Position numbers and translations under genes: made by a program
Part shown: in pieces, positions 1 through 10,157 of the stretch
How positions within the stretch are numbered: position 1 is the first letter of the stretch
How the letters are laid out: each line of letters starts with the position of its first letter
Source of the DNA: Vibrio maritimus
GTDB taxonomy: Bacteria > Pseudomonadota > Gammaproteobacteria > Enterobacterales > Vibrionaceae
DNA: 64,000 bases
Assembly (NCBI GenBank): GCA_003263775.1
Contig: JYJJ01000084.1
Coordinates: 1 to 64,000 of the forward strand
Reading direction: 5' to 3'
The notes under the pieces: generated by a model
What the model saw: only the letters and a program-made list of their open reading frames with translations
What the model was told of the DNA's origin: nothing
Database searches by the model: none

Positions 1-139
1 CGGCTTTAAAGATCCGATGAAAATGATAAGGAGACAAATGCGCACGCTCAGCGACCTGCTCTAGGTTGAAGGTTTGGTCGTAGTTCTGCTCTAAATAGCG
101 AATCACTGGACGAAGTTTTTTGTGGTAGTCGACTTTCAT
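1..139 (-). CDS. AraC-family transcriptional regulator, N-terminal fragment
   Basis: Partial gene running off the left edge. The first 46 or so residues begin MKVDYHKKLRPVIRYLEQNY and continue into a helix-turn-helix ending HLSPYHFHRIFKA, which is the first HTH of AraC/XylS-type regulators. The HTH lies at the very N-terminus, as in the MarA/Rob-like or GyrI-fused subgroup, so the effector domain, if any, would lie beyond the window. The target is unknown. Confidence 0.75.
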   Translation of the reverse strand, partial: MKVDYHKKLRPVIRYLEQNYDQTFNLEQVAERAHLSPYHFHRIFKA

Positions 140-287
140 GGGCTGATTTTACGGGCTAACAAACAACCCAATGACTATAGCAGAGCACTGTATATAAAAA
201 CAGTTATATTTCCAATGCTGGCTCGCAAAATCGCAACAAGCTCAATGAAGACACTGAGCTTGTTGCTGTAAACACAAAGAAACGCGT

Positions 288-1825
288 TTAACGTTCATAT
301 CCCGAGTACTTTACGCCAGACAAATGAGCCATATCACGATCCCAAGTGGCTAAGTCGTTGCGATTAAACTGACTCAATTCATGATGGCCACATGCTCTTG
401 CCATCACTTGCATGAGCGAAACCGAGGCTTCAAAAAAGTTCTTAAGTTGATGTGAGGCTTTGTCCACGTTCAATCTTTGGCGCAAATCCGCTTTTTGAGT
501 GGCAATCCCGGCTGGACAGTTGTTGGTATTGCACATTCTCGCCGCCACACAGCCTATTGATTGCATGGCACTATTTGATATCGCGACCCCATCAGCGCCC
601 AGCGCCATCGCTTTCACAAAGTCCATGGGAACGCGCAGCCCACCGGTTATGATGAGCGTCACTTTGCCACTCATTCCTTGCTCATCGAGATATCGCCGCG
701 CTCGCGCTAGTGCCGGGATGGTTGGCACACTGATGTGATCGCGGAACATTTCTGGTGCAGCACCGGTACCGCCACCTCGCCCATCAAGAATGATGTAATC
801 TGCACTAGCATCAAGAGCGAACTGAATGTCCTCTTCAATATGGTTAGCACTTAGTTTAAAACCGATAGGTATGCCACCTGTTACCTCTCTTACGCGGTCT
901 GCAAATGCTTTGAAATCTTCAGCGCTATTGAGATCTTTAAATGTCGGCGGAGAGATAGCGGGTTCTCCTTCGGGAATACCACGAACTTGTGATATCTTCC
1001 CAATATTCTTGCTACCTGGAAGGTGCCCGCCAGTGCCCGTTTTCGCACCCTGCCCGCCTTTGAAATGAAAAGCCTGAACAGACTTGAGCTTGTCTTCATC
1101 GTAACCAAATCCAGCACTAGCTAACTCGTAAAAATAGCGCGAGTTCGCGGCTTGTTCCTCAGGAAGCATGCCTCCCTCACCCGAACAAATCCCCGTCCCC
1201 GCGAGCTCAGCTCCCATTGCTAGAGAGATTTTCGCCTCTTCTGATAAAGCGCCAAAGCTCATGTCAGATACGAATAAGGGAATATTGAGCTTCAGCGGCT
1301 TTTTGGCTTGAGGACCAATGACAAGTTCTGTATCCACCACCGCATCTTCTAACAAAGGCTTTGCCGCATTTGTGCCACCATGACTTGCAGATCATCCCAA
1401 TGAGGCAATAGATGGCGTGGCACGCCCATCGAGGTCATAGGGCCGTGATGCCCAAGCTTTGAGAGTCCCTCGCGAGCGAGCTGATGAATAAACTCAACGG
1501 TTGGCTCTTCTTTGGTTTGAGTTGCAACCGGGGCGGCATCAGCAGCACTTGAAATACCTGGCCCCTCTTTGCCTATCATGTCATCTGAAAAGTTTTTATG
1601 CGTTCCATCGCAATAGGGAAGATTAGCGGAATGTTTGCATCGACAAAGATACGCATCACCTGTTGAGTCGGCTTTAAAGCTTTTCGGTTTAAACTCCGTA
1701 CCTGCATGAGAGCCATCGCAATAAGGCTGGTTTTTAGAACGGCCGCATGTGCAGAAGTAGTAATCTTGATCTTTCGTCAGCTCAACTTTGACCGGGATAT
1801 TGTTGGCAATGATTGGTTTGCTCAT
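288..1825 (-). CDS. CDGSH iron-sulfur / glutamate synthase-like fusion protein (frame broken once)
   Basis: As read there are two overlapping frames (1349-1825 and 288-1355). Adding one G near 1366 gives a continuous reading QMAAKPLLEDA and a protein of about 512 residues. Residues about 20-75 hold two CDGSH-type motifs (CTCGRSKNQPYCDGSH and CRCKHSANLPYCDGTH), each expected to bind a 2Fe-2S cluster. The C-terminal part is the FMN-binding alpha/beta barrel of glutamate synthase, with a cysteine set CVAARMCNTNNCPAG that in GltB ligates a 3Fe-4S cluster. There is no amidotransferase domain, so it is not a complete glutamate synthase; an FMN oxidoreductase receiving electrons through Fe-S clusters is the reasonable guess. 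Substrate unknown. It appears monocistronic. Confidence 0.8.
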
Positions 1826-1926
1826 AGTGCTTCCTTGATCGGATTATAGTTATCGCACTGTAAAGCGTAGAACATCTCCAGATATTAATCGCAAGTGCAC
1901 GCTGTCATACCTTGATGTTGTGATCG

Positions 1927-1953
1927 AAAAAAGCCAACTATTTGAGTTGGCTT
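1927..1953 (-). terminator. Rho-independent terminator of the secreted-protein gene
   Basis: A 9-bp perfect stem (AAGCCAACT / AGTTGGCTT) with a 5-base loop, read on the minus strand, is followed by a run of Ts. It lies about 20 bases after the stop codon at 1976. Confidence 0.8.
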
Positions 1954-1975
1954 ATTCATGAGCGACTGACAAACC

Positions 1976-4286
1976 TTAGAAAGGAGCAAGACAATCAGTG
2001 TAACTTTGAGGCGCTACTGGCAGCGCATCATTGTTGTTAAAGCCATCAATTGTCGCAGCAAGTGAGATGATGGCTGAGACATCGTTTGACGACCATGTGT
2101 TGACCGCCAATGTAATAACCTCATCTATCGTCATCCAAGTTCCATTGACCTCTATCGAGGCTGATCCAGATAATCCATCCGTTCCAGGGCGATGACGTGT
2201 GTTGAAGATAAACGCTAACAATTGCTGAGCGAGCTGCTCTTTATGCATGTTTTCCTCTGCATTGCCATTACTGTCAACAAGGAAGTGTGATACCTCAGAC
2301 TGCCAAGTCCCAGCTTCCCATATCTGGCTATCGCCGCTAAAGGCTGCCGCGACGGGAGCACCGCCTTGGATCAGTCCATCAAACGGCTCGTCACCGCCAC
2401 CAAAGTAGGCAGATGGTGAACTGTATGGCGCAAGGCTATTCACGTATATCCGATCGGAATCGTCCAGTTCAGAAAGCCCATTCTTGTTGTGCCAATACCC
2501 TTTGGTATCGAAGTTAACAAGGGTATCGCAGCTGTTATGGAAGACGAAGGTATCGCCTGTGTTGCCATCGGTACGGTTAACTACTTCACCATCAATAACA
2601 GGCAAGCCATTAACGTAAGTAAGTACGGATTGAACGTCAAATTCGACTTTGTCGACCGTGGTATTACCCCACCCTGGAGCTTGGCTCAAACTCTCACTGA
2701 CTTCGTAAGGGGCTAAATCACCTCGAATATTAGGAACCAAAGCTCTGAAGACTGCACAGCCATTGCTTCCTGTATTTTTGCTGATTACTCGATTGTACAT
2801 ACCACTAATATCGTTACCAAAGATGGCGACAAGCTCAGTCCACAAATCTGGAGTCGCTTGCGGATTGATATCATCTGGCAATGGCACGCTTAAAGGCACT
2901 GTTAGCTTCACAGGCCAGTTCGGAATATACCCTTCGCCATCGTCTTTCATGCCATTTTTATTGCGGTCAAACACTTTACACACTGTGATATCAGCAATAC
3001 CGATACTACCAAACGCGACGACAAGCACAGGATCTGGATCTTCGCCCTTTTTGCCCTGAGCGGGATCGGCAAAGTCTGTTGGAGTAAAGCCATCATCTGT
3101 TTGCTCTCCAGAGTCTCGACTGATTACGGCTGCACCCTCACCTTGGTCACACGCAAGTGGCGACATAAACCCTAATCGCAATGCCCCATCATTATGGCGC
3201 GCAGCGAAGTTACGCAGCTCTGCAAAGGTCGTAAAATGTGTAAAGTTGGCGTTAAGAGGAGCGACGCTATTCACGCTTGCAAACCACATAAAGTGATCCA
3301 CCGACCAAGCCAGCATTTCCTGCTCCAATACGCTAAACGTAATTGGCAACGTTTCTGAGCCCGTGGTACGGAAAATACTTCGGCTTGCAAACGGGTCAGT
3401 CACACCAAAGTCCCAGTTTTCGATAAGCTCGTCACCGTTAGTGGGATTGGTGTAATCCGGATCGTATTGGCAATTCAAGTTCTTATCGTGGAAGGAGCGC
3501 AGTGCAATATCGTAGGTAACAGGCACGTCTCGGTCACCAAGGCGAACCTTAAAGTTATCCGTTTTAGAAAACCGAGGAACAAACCCAAAGACCCCACTAC
3601 AGTTCTCGCCTGTTGCACCATTATCTACATCGCCATTACATGCATCGTAGACACTGTCGTAGGTAGACACCCAGCTTTGTAAACGCCACCAGCATTAGGG
3701 GTATTGGCAAACGGATATAACTGAATGGTATCGCCTTCGGCCAGCTCTCCGCCATTCTCGCAATGTACTCACTGCCTAAGACATGTGAACAAGGTATCTC
3801 TTGTTCAACCCATTGCCCTTTTACTTTTTGTGTGACGGTATAAGTCGGATTAGTGAGCGTAATACCATCTTCACCATCAAAGTAGAACAAGCGACATTCA
3901 AGTGGTTCTGCTGTAAAAGTTTCGGCGTTTTTTGGTCCACCTTTTCCTTTTACGGCTTCATAGCAGGTACCGCCATTCACTCCGGCATCAGTTTCAATGC
4001 TAGAGAGTAAACACTTGCCAGAAGGATTGGTTACCTGAAAATAATAATAACCCGCCGGAAGTGCAGCGGCACTGCCGGGGGCGTTTGGACCAGGACCACC
4101 ATCTAAAAACACTTCCAGTTTCGATTCATAACGCACATTCTCATTAACGATTTCTCCTCCAGGAGTAGTCGTAAAAATGGCACCATCTAGTTTGGCAACC
4201 GCATGTCCTGACAAAGCAAGCGAAGACGCTAACACTGCCGAGAAACACAGCCGCTGAGTATGAGTTATAGTTCGCTGAGAGTTCAT
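1976..4286 (-). CDS. Large secreted protein with an SdrD_B/prealbumin-like repeat (frame broken twice)
   Basis: I do not recognise this protein. Two single-base losses, near 3760 and near 3682, split it into frames 3636-4286 and 1976-3670. Reading through them gives roughly 770 residues with sensible junctions (EYIA-ENGGELAEGDTIQLYP and VYKA-WVSTYDSVYDAC). The N-terminus is a clear signal peptide ending SGHAVA. A stretch VCKVFDRNKNGMKDDGEGY is the start of a SdrD_B-like surface-adhesin repeat. No LPXTG, lipobox or C-terminal membrane anchor is visible. Composition is acidic and Asn/Gly/Asp-rich with scattered Cys, fitting an exported protein. A strong ribosome site (AAGGAGTAAGGA) precedes the ATG at 4286, and a sigma-54-type promoter lies 40 bases upstream. 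Role in attachment is inference only. Confidence 0.6.
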
Positions 4287-4323
4287 TCCTTACTCCTTAC
4301 GAGTTCTGATTGAACTGTTACAA

Positions 4324-4340
4324 CAGCAAATCCTATACCG
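4324..4340 (-). promoter_or_regulatory. Sigma-54-type promoter upstream of the secreted-protein gene
   Basis: On the minus strand CGGTATAGGATTTGCTG has the hallmark GG-N10-GC spacing of -24/-12 promoters, ending in TTGCT. The expected start site is about 25 bases before the ATG at 4286. The -24 box deviates from the TGGCAC consensus, so this is a moderate match, strengthened by the sigma-54 activator gene directly upstream. Confidence 0.5.
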
Positions 4341-4435
4341 TGATTAAGGTCATGATTTTATTGACTGCGAAAGACTAAGCGAACAGTGCAGAACGCTAAC
4401 TTTTTGATAGTTGGGTAGTTTGGTTTTACAGGGTT

Positions 4436-4452
4436 CGTTACAACCTGTAACG
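4436..4452. promoter_or_regulatory. Inverted repeat, candidate activator-binding site
   Basis: CGTTACAacctGTAACG-type inverted repeat (arms CGTTAC/GTAACG) lies about 100 bases upstream of the sigma-54-type promoter, the usual distance for an enhancer-binding protein site. It lacks a T-run on either strand, so a terminator is less likely. A partial copy, TGTTACAACA, lies at about 4317-4326. Confidence 0.35.
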
Positions 4453-4476
4453 AGTAACGAAGGCCAGCTGGAGTAT

Positions 4477-5448
4477 CTAACTATCCAGCTCTAGCTTATG
4501 CTTCTTGATTAAACGATACAGCGTTGGACGGGAGATATTGAGATACCTTGCGGAGGCGGTCATATTGTACTTGTGATCCTTTATCACCTTCTCTATGTGT
4601 TTGGATGCGAGTTGGTTGTGGTCAACACTTCGAAAGTCACACACCAAATCAATACCGAGTGCTTCCGGCTCGATGACACTGCCTGGGGCCAACACAATCG
4701 CTCTTTTGATAACATTCTTCAACTCCCTGATGTTACCCGGCCAGGGATGGTGTTTTAAGACAGTGATGCTGGCAGCAGAAAGGGTTAGTGGCGCACGTCC
4801 AGATGTGAGTAACTCGTGTTTAAGAAAGGAGTTGGCGAGCACCTCAATGTCACTTATCCGCTCCCTTAAAGAAGGTATCGTAAGCGGAAGGACATTTAGG
4901 CGATAGAATAAATCCTGTCTAAAATCCCCTTTCTTCATTAAAACATCGAGCGAATCGTTGGTTGCAGCAATGACACGGCAATCCACAAAGTCACTACAGT
5001 CAGAACCAAGGCTATGTACTTCTTTCGATTCCAGAAAGTGAAGTAAGTGCCCTTGAACTTCCAGCGGCATATCGCCAATTTCGTCGAGAAATAGCGTCCC
5101 TTTGTTCGCTCTCTTAATGAAACCAATATGATTTTTGACCGCGCCAGTAAAGGCCCCTTTTTCATGCCCAAACAGCTCAGATTCAATTAACGAACGGGGA
5201 ATTGAACCGCAGTTGATTTCGACGAAAGGACCTTTGGAACGCAGAGATAATTGATGAATTAGCTTAGCACAGCGACTTTTACCTACGCCAGTCTCTCCCT
5301 GAATCAGTATTTCACTGTCACTGGCTGCATATTGAGAAATCCGTTTATTCGTAATATCAATGGCTTTGCTGACCCCACTTAAGCCAGTCAAAGAATCCTC
5401 CTCACTAAACTTAACGACTACTCCTAACAGTTTAGCTGTAGTCATCAC
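4477..5448 (-). CDS. Sigma-54-dependent transcriptional activator (AAA+ and Fis HTH, no receiver domain)
   Basis: A 323-residue enhancer-binding protein made of the AAA+ core and a Fis-type HTH. Walker A GETGVGKS is at residues 51-58, the sigma-54 contact loop GAFTGA at 98-103, Walker B LFLDEIGD follows, and the C-terminus ends in an HTH (ASARYLNISRPTLYRLIKKH). Only about 20 residues precede the core, so it has no receiver or GAF domain and resembles PspF in layout. It must be controlled by a partner protein or by expression level. It lies between the GntR gene and the secreted-protein gene on the same strand. The sigma-54-type promoter in front of the latter makes that gene its likely target (inference). 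Confidence 0.9.
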   Translation of the reverse strand: MMTTAKLLGVVVKFSEEDSLTGLSGVSKAIDITNKRISQYAASDSEILIQGETGVGKSRCAKLIHQLSLRSKGPFVEINCGSIPRSLIESELFGHEKGAFTGAVKNHIGFIKRANKGTLFLDEIGDMPLEVQGHLLHFLESKEVHSLGSDCSDFVDCRVIAATNDSLDVLMKKGDFRQDLFYRLNVLPLTIPSLRERISDIEVLANSFLKHELLTSGRAPLTLSAASITVLKHHPWPGNIRELKNVIKRAIVLAPGSVIEPEALGIDLVCDFRSVDHNQLASKHIEKVIKDHKYNMTASARYLNISRPTLYRLIKKHKLELDS

Positions 5449-5510
5449 ATGATGAGGATTGAGGGCGTCTCATTTATGAGACGCTCCAATCGAGAGCAAT
5501 TAAGTCGTTG

Positions 5511-6227
5511 TTACAACTGAGTCTCGCTTTTCACGTACGTTGTTGAGAACTCAAACGACTCACACAGATGCTTTGCCACTGAATACTCAAACAATTGACC
5601 ATTATCCAAGTACGCATTTTGTGCCACACAGACCAAGTGCTCACCCGTAGGTATGCTGAGATACTCTCCCTCAGTCGCTGTTGCATGCCCTACCGTTATC
5701 TTGAGATTTGCGCTGTGAACGGTTTGGTTGAGCTGCTCACTCAGGTAGCCATAAATCGACGATTTAACATGTTCGATAGACAAATTAGAAACCACAGACT
5801 TAGCTAGGTAAATGTACTCAATAATCGTTGGTACGCCGTCTAAAATACGAACTCGAGTGACACTGTAGACCTCATCACCAACCGCACATTTTAGTTTCAC
5901 CGCAATATCTTCGTCCGCGTCCAGCAACTTAAACGTAACTACACGAGTATTAACGGTTTGTCCCCGGTCCTCAGCACGCTTTTTAGTTCCAAGTAGATGA
6001 GATTGAGACACCGCACTCGAACGCTGCTTTACAAACGACCCCGAGCCACGTTTGCGTACCACCAACCCTTCTTTGACAAGAAAGTCTAGCGCCTTCTTAA
6101 GCGTTATCTCACTACATTCAAACTCTTGAGCTAGAGTTTTGCCATCAGGGAGCTTATCGGACGCACTGTAATATCCCGATAAAATACGCTGCTTCATTTC
6201 ACTGTAAATGCCCTGATATTTGACCAT
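5511..6227 (-). CDS. GntR-family regulator with UTRA domain
   Basis: A 238-residue HutC/TreR-type GntR regulator. The N-terminal winged helix runs over about residues 1-70 (SEITLKKALDFLVKEGLVVRKRGSGSFV), and the C-terminal UTRA ligand domain includes the SVTRVRILDGVPTIIEYIYL stretch. It is divergent from the 6-phospho-beta-glucosidase gene, and the spacer carries two AAACC/GGTTT palindromes, one of them overlapping the far upstream end of the enzyme's reading frame. It most likely represses that gene and senses a phosphorylated beta-glucoside, as known for BglR-type members. Confidence 0.85.
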   Translation of the reverse strand: MVKYQGIYSEMKQRILSGYYSASDKLPDGKTLAQEFECSEITLKKALDFLVKEGLVVRKRGSGSFVKQRSSAVSQSHLLGTKKRAEDRGQTVNTRVVTFKLLDADEDIAVKLKCAVGDEVYSVTRVRILDGVPTIIEYIYLAKSVVSNLSIEHVKSSIYGYLSEQLNQTVHSANLKITVGHATATEGEYLSIPTGEHLVCVAQNAYLDNGQLFEYSVAKHLCESFEFSTTYVKSETQL

Positions 6228-6316
6228 TTCACCGACTCACTTTCTCTAGTGCTTGATGCACACTTAAACTAACGCTGAGACTACTTCCTATTGACGTTAG
6301 ACTCAAGCATTTCAAC

Positions 6317-6333
6317 ATAAACCTATGGTTTAT
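6317..6333. promoter_or_regulatory. GntR operator candidate 1
   Basis: Palindrome ATAAACC-TAT-GGTTTAT in the spacer between the divergent GntR and 6-phospho-beta-glucosidase genes. It shares the AAACC/GGTTT arms with the site at 6402-6417. Confidence 0.55.
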
Positions 6334-6401
6334 ATGTTTAAACCGTCAGCAATCAAGGAACAATAGCGATCAAGATCTAATTTTTTAACCATAAAGATTA
6401 C

Positions 6402-6417
6402 AAAACCATATGGTTTT
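6402..6417. promoter_or_regulatory. GntR operator candidate 2
   Basis: Perfect 16-bp palindrome AAAACCATATGGTTTT, about 50 bases before the likely start codon of the 6-phospho-beta-glucosidase. A half-site AACCATA lies just upstream near 6387. Its position suits repression of transcription. Confidence 0.6.
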
Positions 6418-6469
6418 AATATTATCGATGGCAGAAAACAAATACATGAAAGGGTTAATCGGGGTAGCT

Positions 6470-7895
6470 ATGGCATTTCAAGAGAACTTCTTATGGGGCA
6501 GCGCATCAGCAGCCTATCAAATCGAAGGGGCAGCAAACCTAGACGGCAAAGGCGATTCGATCTGGGATGTGTACTCACGTGTTCCTGGTAATACGTTTAA
6601 AGATACAACAGGTGAAGTGGCGATCGACTTCTACCATAAATATGAAGAAGACATCGAACTGATGCGAGAAATGGGACTAAAGGCCTATCGCTTCTCTGTC
6701 GCTTGGACGCGCATCATGCCAGATGGCCGCACGGTAAACCCGAAAGGCGTAGAGTTCTACCACAACGTTATCAATAAGCTGATCGAATGTGGCATCACAC
6801 CGATCCTAACTATCTACCACTGGGATCTTCCACAAGCGCTGCAAGACGAATATCAAGGCTGGGAAAGTCGTGAAATTCTGACGGACTTTACGCGTTATTG
6901 CGAAGTCCTGTTCAGCGAGTATGGTGACAAGGTGCCGTACTGGGTTTGCATGAATGAGCAAAATATTTTCACAAGTCTAGGGTACGTACAAAAGATCCAT
7001 CCACCAAAAGTTTCTGATTACCAGCGCTTTATCAATGCTAACCATATCGCAAGCCTAGCGAATGCCAATGCTGTGAAGCGATTCAAAGAGATGGGCATCA
7101 AAGGTCAAATTGGTGCGAGCTTTGCCTACAGCCCAACTTACGCAAAAACCGCTTCTCCAGAAGACGTGATTGCTGCTGAAAACGCACAAGAAATACAAGA
7201 TCTACTTTGGATGGATGTCTACGCAAAAGGCGCTTATCCAAAGATTGGCTTAAAACTGCTCGAGCGTCTTGGCATCCACATCGACTTCCAAGAAGGTGAT
7301 AAAGAGCTACTTAAAGCAGGTATCTGCGATTTCATGGGTCTGAACTACTATCAATCTGCTACTTTTGTCGCCCCAGAAAACCGCCAAGAGACAGCACAAA
7401 CCGGTAATGCTGCGCAAGTGTCTGTGGTTTCCGATGTCGCTCGCATCCCTACTGATGATTACTATGTTCGCGCTGACAACGAACATCTAAAAATGACCGA
7501 TTGGAACTGGGCTATCGATCCAGAAGGCCTACGCGTCGCACTTCGCCGTATCACGTCTCGCTATAACTTACCGATTCTTATCAGTGAAAACGGATTGGGC
7601 GCGTACGACACGCTTACCGAAGACGGTCGTGTGCACGACGACTATCGTATCGCATTCTTAAAAACGCACGTTGAAGCTATCAACGATGCTATAGAGGATG
7701 GCTGTGAAGTAATCGGCTACTGCACTTGGTCTTATCAAGATCTATTCAGCTGGTTAAATGGCTATGCGAAGCGTTATGGCTTTGTTTACGTTGACCGTGA
7801 TGAAGAAAGCGAAAAAGAACTAAAAACGCTACAAGAAAGATAGCTTCTATTGGTATCAAAGAGTCATCGAGAGTAACGGTGAGCGACTTGATTAA
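6470..7895 (+). CDS. 6-phospho-beta-glucosidase, GH1 (frame broken near the 3' end)
   Basis: A family-1 glycoside hydrolase that cleaves phosphorylated beta-glucosides delivered by a PTS. The start MAFQENFLWGSASAAYQIEG is typical of the family. The in-frame extension back to 6410 overlaps an operator and is unlikely. The acid/base Glu is about residue 163 (CMNEQN) and the nucleophile about residue 373 (LISENGLG). As read the frame stops at 7843 after KTLQER. Removing one A from the five-A run at 7822-7826 restores the normal family ending ELKRYKKDSFYWYQRVIESNGERLD, with a stop at 7893-7895. It sits near cellobiose-type PTS genes and divergent from the GntR regulator. Confidence 0.9.
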
Positions 7896-7907
7896 TCAGT
7901 AACCTTT

Positions 7908-7934
7908 AAGGCCTAGCTAACGCTGGGCCCTTTT
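7908..7934 (+). terminator. Terminator after the 6-phospho-beta-glucosidase
   Basis: GGCCTAGC-taac-GCTGGGCC hairpin with one mismatch followed by CTTTT. It overlaps the end of the convergent gene that starts at 8306. Confidence 0.6.
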
Positions 7935-8306
7935 GTGGAGCCAATAATCCATCGCGACGGCAATAAAGAACATGGTAGCAGGCACCCACGTCTCAGATTG
8001 TACAGGCACACCCCACAATTGCAGAAGTGTTTGAGATTTTCTCTCCCCCGAATCCGGAAACACGAGCGGCGCTATGATAAGCAATAAATTTGAAGTAATC
8101 GCGAGCAGAGAATCTAGCGAAATAACATTGTATCGAACACTTCTATGCGCATAACAATGGAACACTAACAAAGGGGCCCAAACGTAGAAATAGCTCAGTA
8201 GCACTAACGTAGTCCAACCCATATGTGAAAACTTGAGAAACAAGCACAGAAAGACAGACACCATCGCCATTTCTATGCCTTTTACACCCTTATTCGTTTC
8301 ATTCAC
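7917..8306 (-). CDS. Small integral membrane protein, function unknown
   Basis: A 129-residue hydrophobic protein with about four predicted membrane segments (around residues 12-30, 34-52, 66-85 and 107-124) and short charged loops. No catalytic or binding motif is recognisable. It stands alone, convergent with the 6-phospho-beta-glucosidase and divergent from the exonuclease gene. Confidence 0.6.
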   Translation of the reverse strand: MNETNKGVKGIEMAMVSVFLCLFLKFSHMGWTTLVLLSYFYVWAPLLVFHCYAHRSVRYNVISLDSLLAITSNLLLIIAPLVFPDSGERKSQTLLQLWGVPVQSETWVPATMFFIAVAMDYWLHKRAQR

Positions 8307-8455
8307 TAGAGGTCACCTCGCTTTTAGTGACGGCGTATTGAGTGTAGTTCTATATAGGACTTCCGACTATGTAACCAAAAACAGCACAACTAAGGTTTCC
8401 TTCATCGCTCGTTCAAGCTAGACTCAGCCTCCCCTATTTTGTCTGAGATTTCACT

Positions 8456-9073
8456 ATGACCGCACCCGCCACTTCCGCCATCGTACTCGACTTTGAGACC
8501 ACGGGCTTATCGCCTAACCAAGGCGATCGCGCTATCGAAATTGGTGCCGTGAAACTGGAGAATGGCCAGGTGGTTGATCGCTTTCAATCATTAATGAACC
8601 CAGGTTTTCGAGTCAGCAGCTTCATCGAGGGCTACACAGGTATCACCAACAATATGCTTAGCCATGCACCAAACTGTGACGAAGTGATGAGTGAGTTCGT
8701 TGATTTTATTGGCGATGCTAATCTAGTTGCTCACAACGCTTCATTCGATAAGCGCTTTCTAGATGCAGAACTGGATCTGATTGGTAAAGGATATGGTGGT
8801 GAGTTTGCCTGTTCACTTTTGGTTTCTCGCCGACTAAACCAAGAGGTCAATTCACACAAATTGGGTGACCTGGTGGCGTACCATAATATTGCTAACGATG
8901 GCGTATTTCACCGCGCATTAGCTGACGCCGAGGTGACAGCGTCACTGTGGCTACTTCTCGTGAATTCGCTTACTGAGAAACACGCCATTGCGCAGCCTAG
9001 TTTTGAGTTGATGCAAAAGCTCGCTAAGCAGCCAAAAGCATCGGTTGGGAAATTCTTAACCAAACACAAATAG
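8456..9073 (+). CDS. DnaQ-like (DEDD) 3'-5' exonuclease
   Basis: A 205-residue stand-alone exonuclease of the DnaQ/epsilon fold. ExoI is DFETTGL (Asp12 and Glu14), ExoII is around VAHNASFDKRFLD, and ExoIII is HRALADAEVTASLW, so all four metal-binding acidic residues and the general-base His are present. It lacks the C-terminal polymerase-binding region of DnaQ and so is not the replicative proofreading subunit. The EamA transporter gene follows after 29 bases and may be cotranscribed. Confidence 0.88.
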   Translation: MTAPATSAIVLDFETTGLSPNQGDRAIEIGAVKLENGQVVDRFQSLMNPGFRVSSFIEGYTGITNNMLSHAPNCDEVMSEFVDFIGDANLVAHNASFDKRFLDAELDLIGKGYGGEFACSLLVSRRLNQEVNSHKLGDLVAYHNIANDGVFHRALADAEVTASLWLLLVNSLTEKHAIAQPSFELMQKLAKQPKASVGKFLTKHK

Positions 9074-9102
9074 CGCGACTTCAAGCTGTTAAAGAGACGA
9101 CT

Positions 9103-9981
9103 ATGACCACAAATTTTGACTCCATCTTTCCCGTCGGAGCTCGTTACATGGTGCTATCGGCACTGGGTTTCGCACTAATGTCTGCTTCTGTGAAATACGT
9201 AAGTAACTATGGAATACCGGTGTTTGAAATTGTTGCTGCCCGTGCATTAGTGTCCCTGATTCTGAGCTATATTGATGTAAAAAGGAAAAGAATCTCAGTT
9301 TGGGGTCACAACAGGCCTTTGCTGTTTTTGAGAGGAGTTGCAGGCTCGATGGCCTTGATCTGTGTGTATTACGCAGTAACAACACTTCCTTTAGCCGAAG
9401 CCACCATCCTTCAATATATGCATCCCATCTTCACAGCCCTACTAGCGCTCTGGTTTCTAAAAGAGAGCATTCAAAAATCGACTATCACCTGTATCATTCT
9501 GAGTATTCTTGGTTTGCTATTTATGGTAGGACCAACATTAGGCAGCAGTACGGCAGAAGCCATGCCACTGTTTAGCGTGATGGTAGCAATACTTGGGGCA
9601 TTTGGAAGTTCAGTCTCATATGTTATTGTAAGAAGGCTCAGTCAAACTGAGGATAGCTCCGTTATCATTTTTTACTTTCCTTTGGTGGCTCTGCCTCTAT
9701 CACTGCTGTTGATGGGAAACAACTTTGTAGTGCCAGATCTCTATCTCACAATGATGCTAGTTCTCGTTGGGCTATTCACCCAAGTAGGACAACTTGGATT
9801 AACTAAAGCCATGCAAACACAAGCTGCTGGTAAAGCCTCCGCATACTCTTACATCCAAATCATCTTCTCTATCCTAATCGGTCTCGCTATTTTTAATGAA
9901 ATTCCAACAATATGGACATACATGGGTGGTTCAATGATTGTCCTAGGTGCCCTAGTCAATACGTTTGGTAAGCACTCATAA
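9103..9981 (+). CDS. EamA-family drug/metabolite transporter
   Basis: A 292-residue inner-membrane protein with ten hydrophobic segments arranged as two EamA repeats (about residues 15-145 and 155-288), the full family length. The repeat signature GVAGSMALICVYYAVTTLPLAEATILQ is typical. Substrate cannot be inferred. It begins 29 bases after the exonuclease gene. Confidence 0.85.
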   Translation: MTTNFDSIFPVGARYMVLSALGFALMSASVKYVSNYGIPVFEIVAARALVSLILSYIDVKRKRISVWGHNRPLLFLRGVAGSMALICVYYAVTTLPLAEATILQYMHPIFTALLALWFLKESIQKSTITCIILSILGLLFMVGPTLGSSTAEAMPLFSVMVAILGAFGSSVSYVIVRRLSQTEDSSVIIFYFPLVALPLSLLLMGNNFVVPDLYLTMMLVLVGLFTQVGQLGLTKAMQTQAAGKASAYSYIQIIFSILIGLAIFNEIPTIWTYMGGSMIVLGALVNTFGKHS

Positions 9982-10157
9982 ACTAAATAGCCTGATAGCA
10001 AGCCACATACCTAATGATATAAGGCGCACGTAACTGTAATTCTCCTATACGATAGTAGCAAACACCTTTAGTGATAACGTTTATGAACCATTTTCGTTGT
10101 ATTTCCATTCACTCTAATGCGTCATTATATAGTGACTCTAGAATGAAAGGTGTTCAA

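Noticed and set aside
4436..4452. Inverted repeat as a terminator of the sigma-54 activator gene
   Set aside because: No T-run follows on the minus strand, and its distance to the -24/-12 promoter suits a binding site better, though a role in transcript ending is not excluded.
4573..4906. Frames antisense to the sigma-54 activator
   Set aside because: They lie wholly opposite strongly conserved AAA+ and HTH coding sequence and have no ribosome site or family resemblance.
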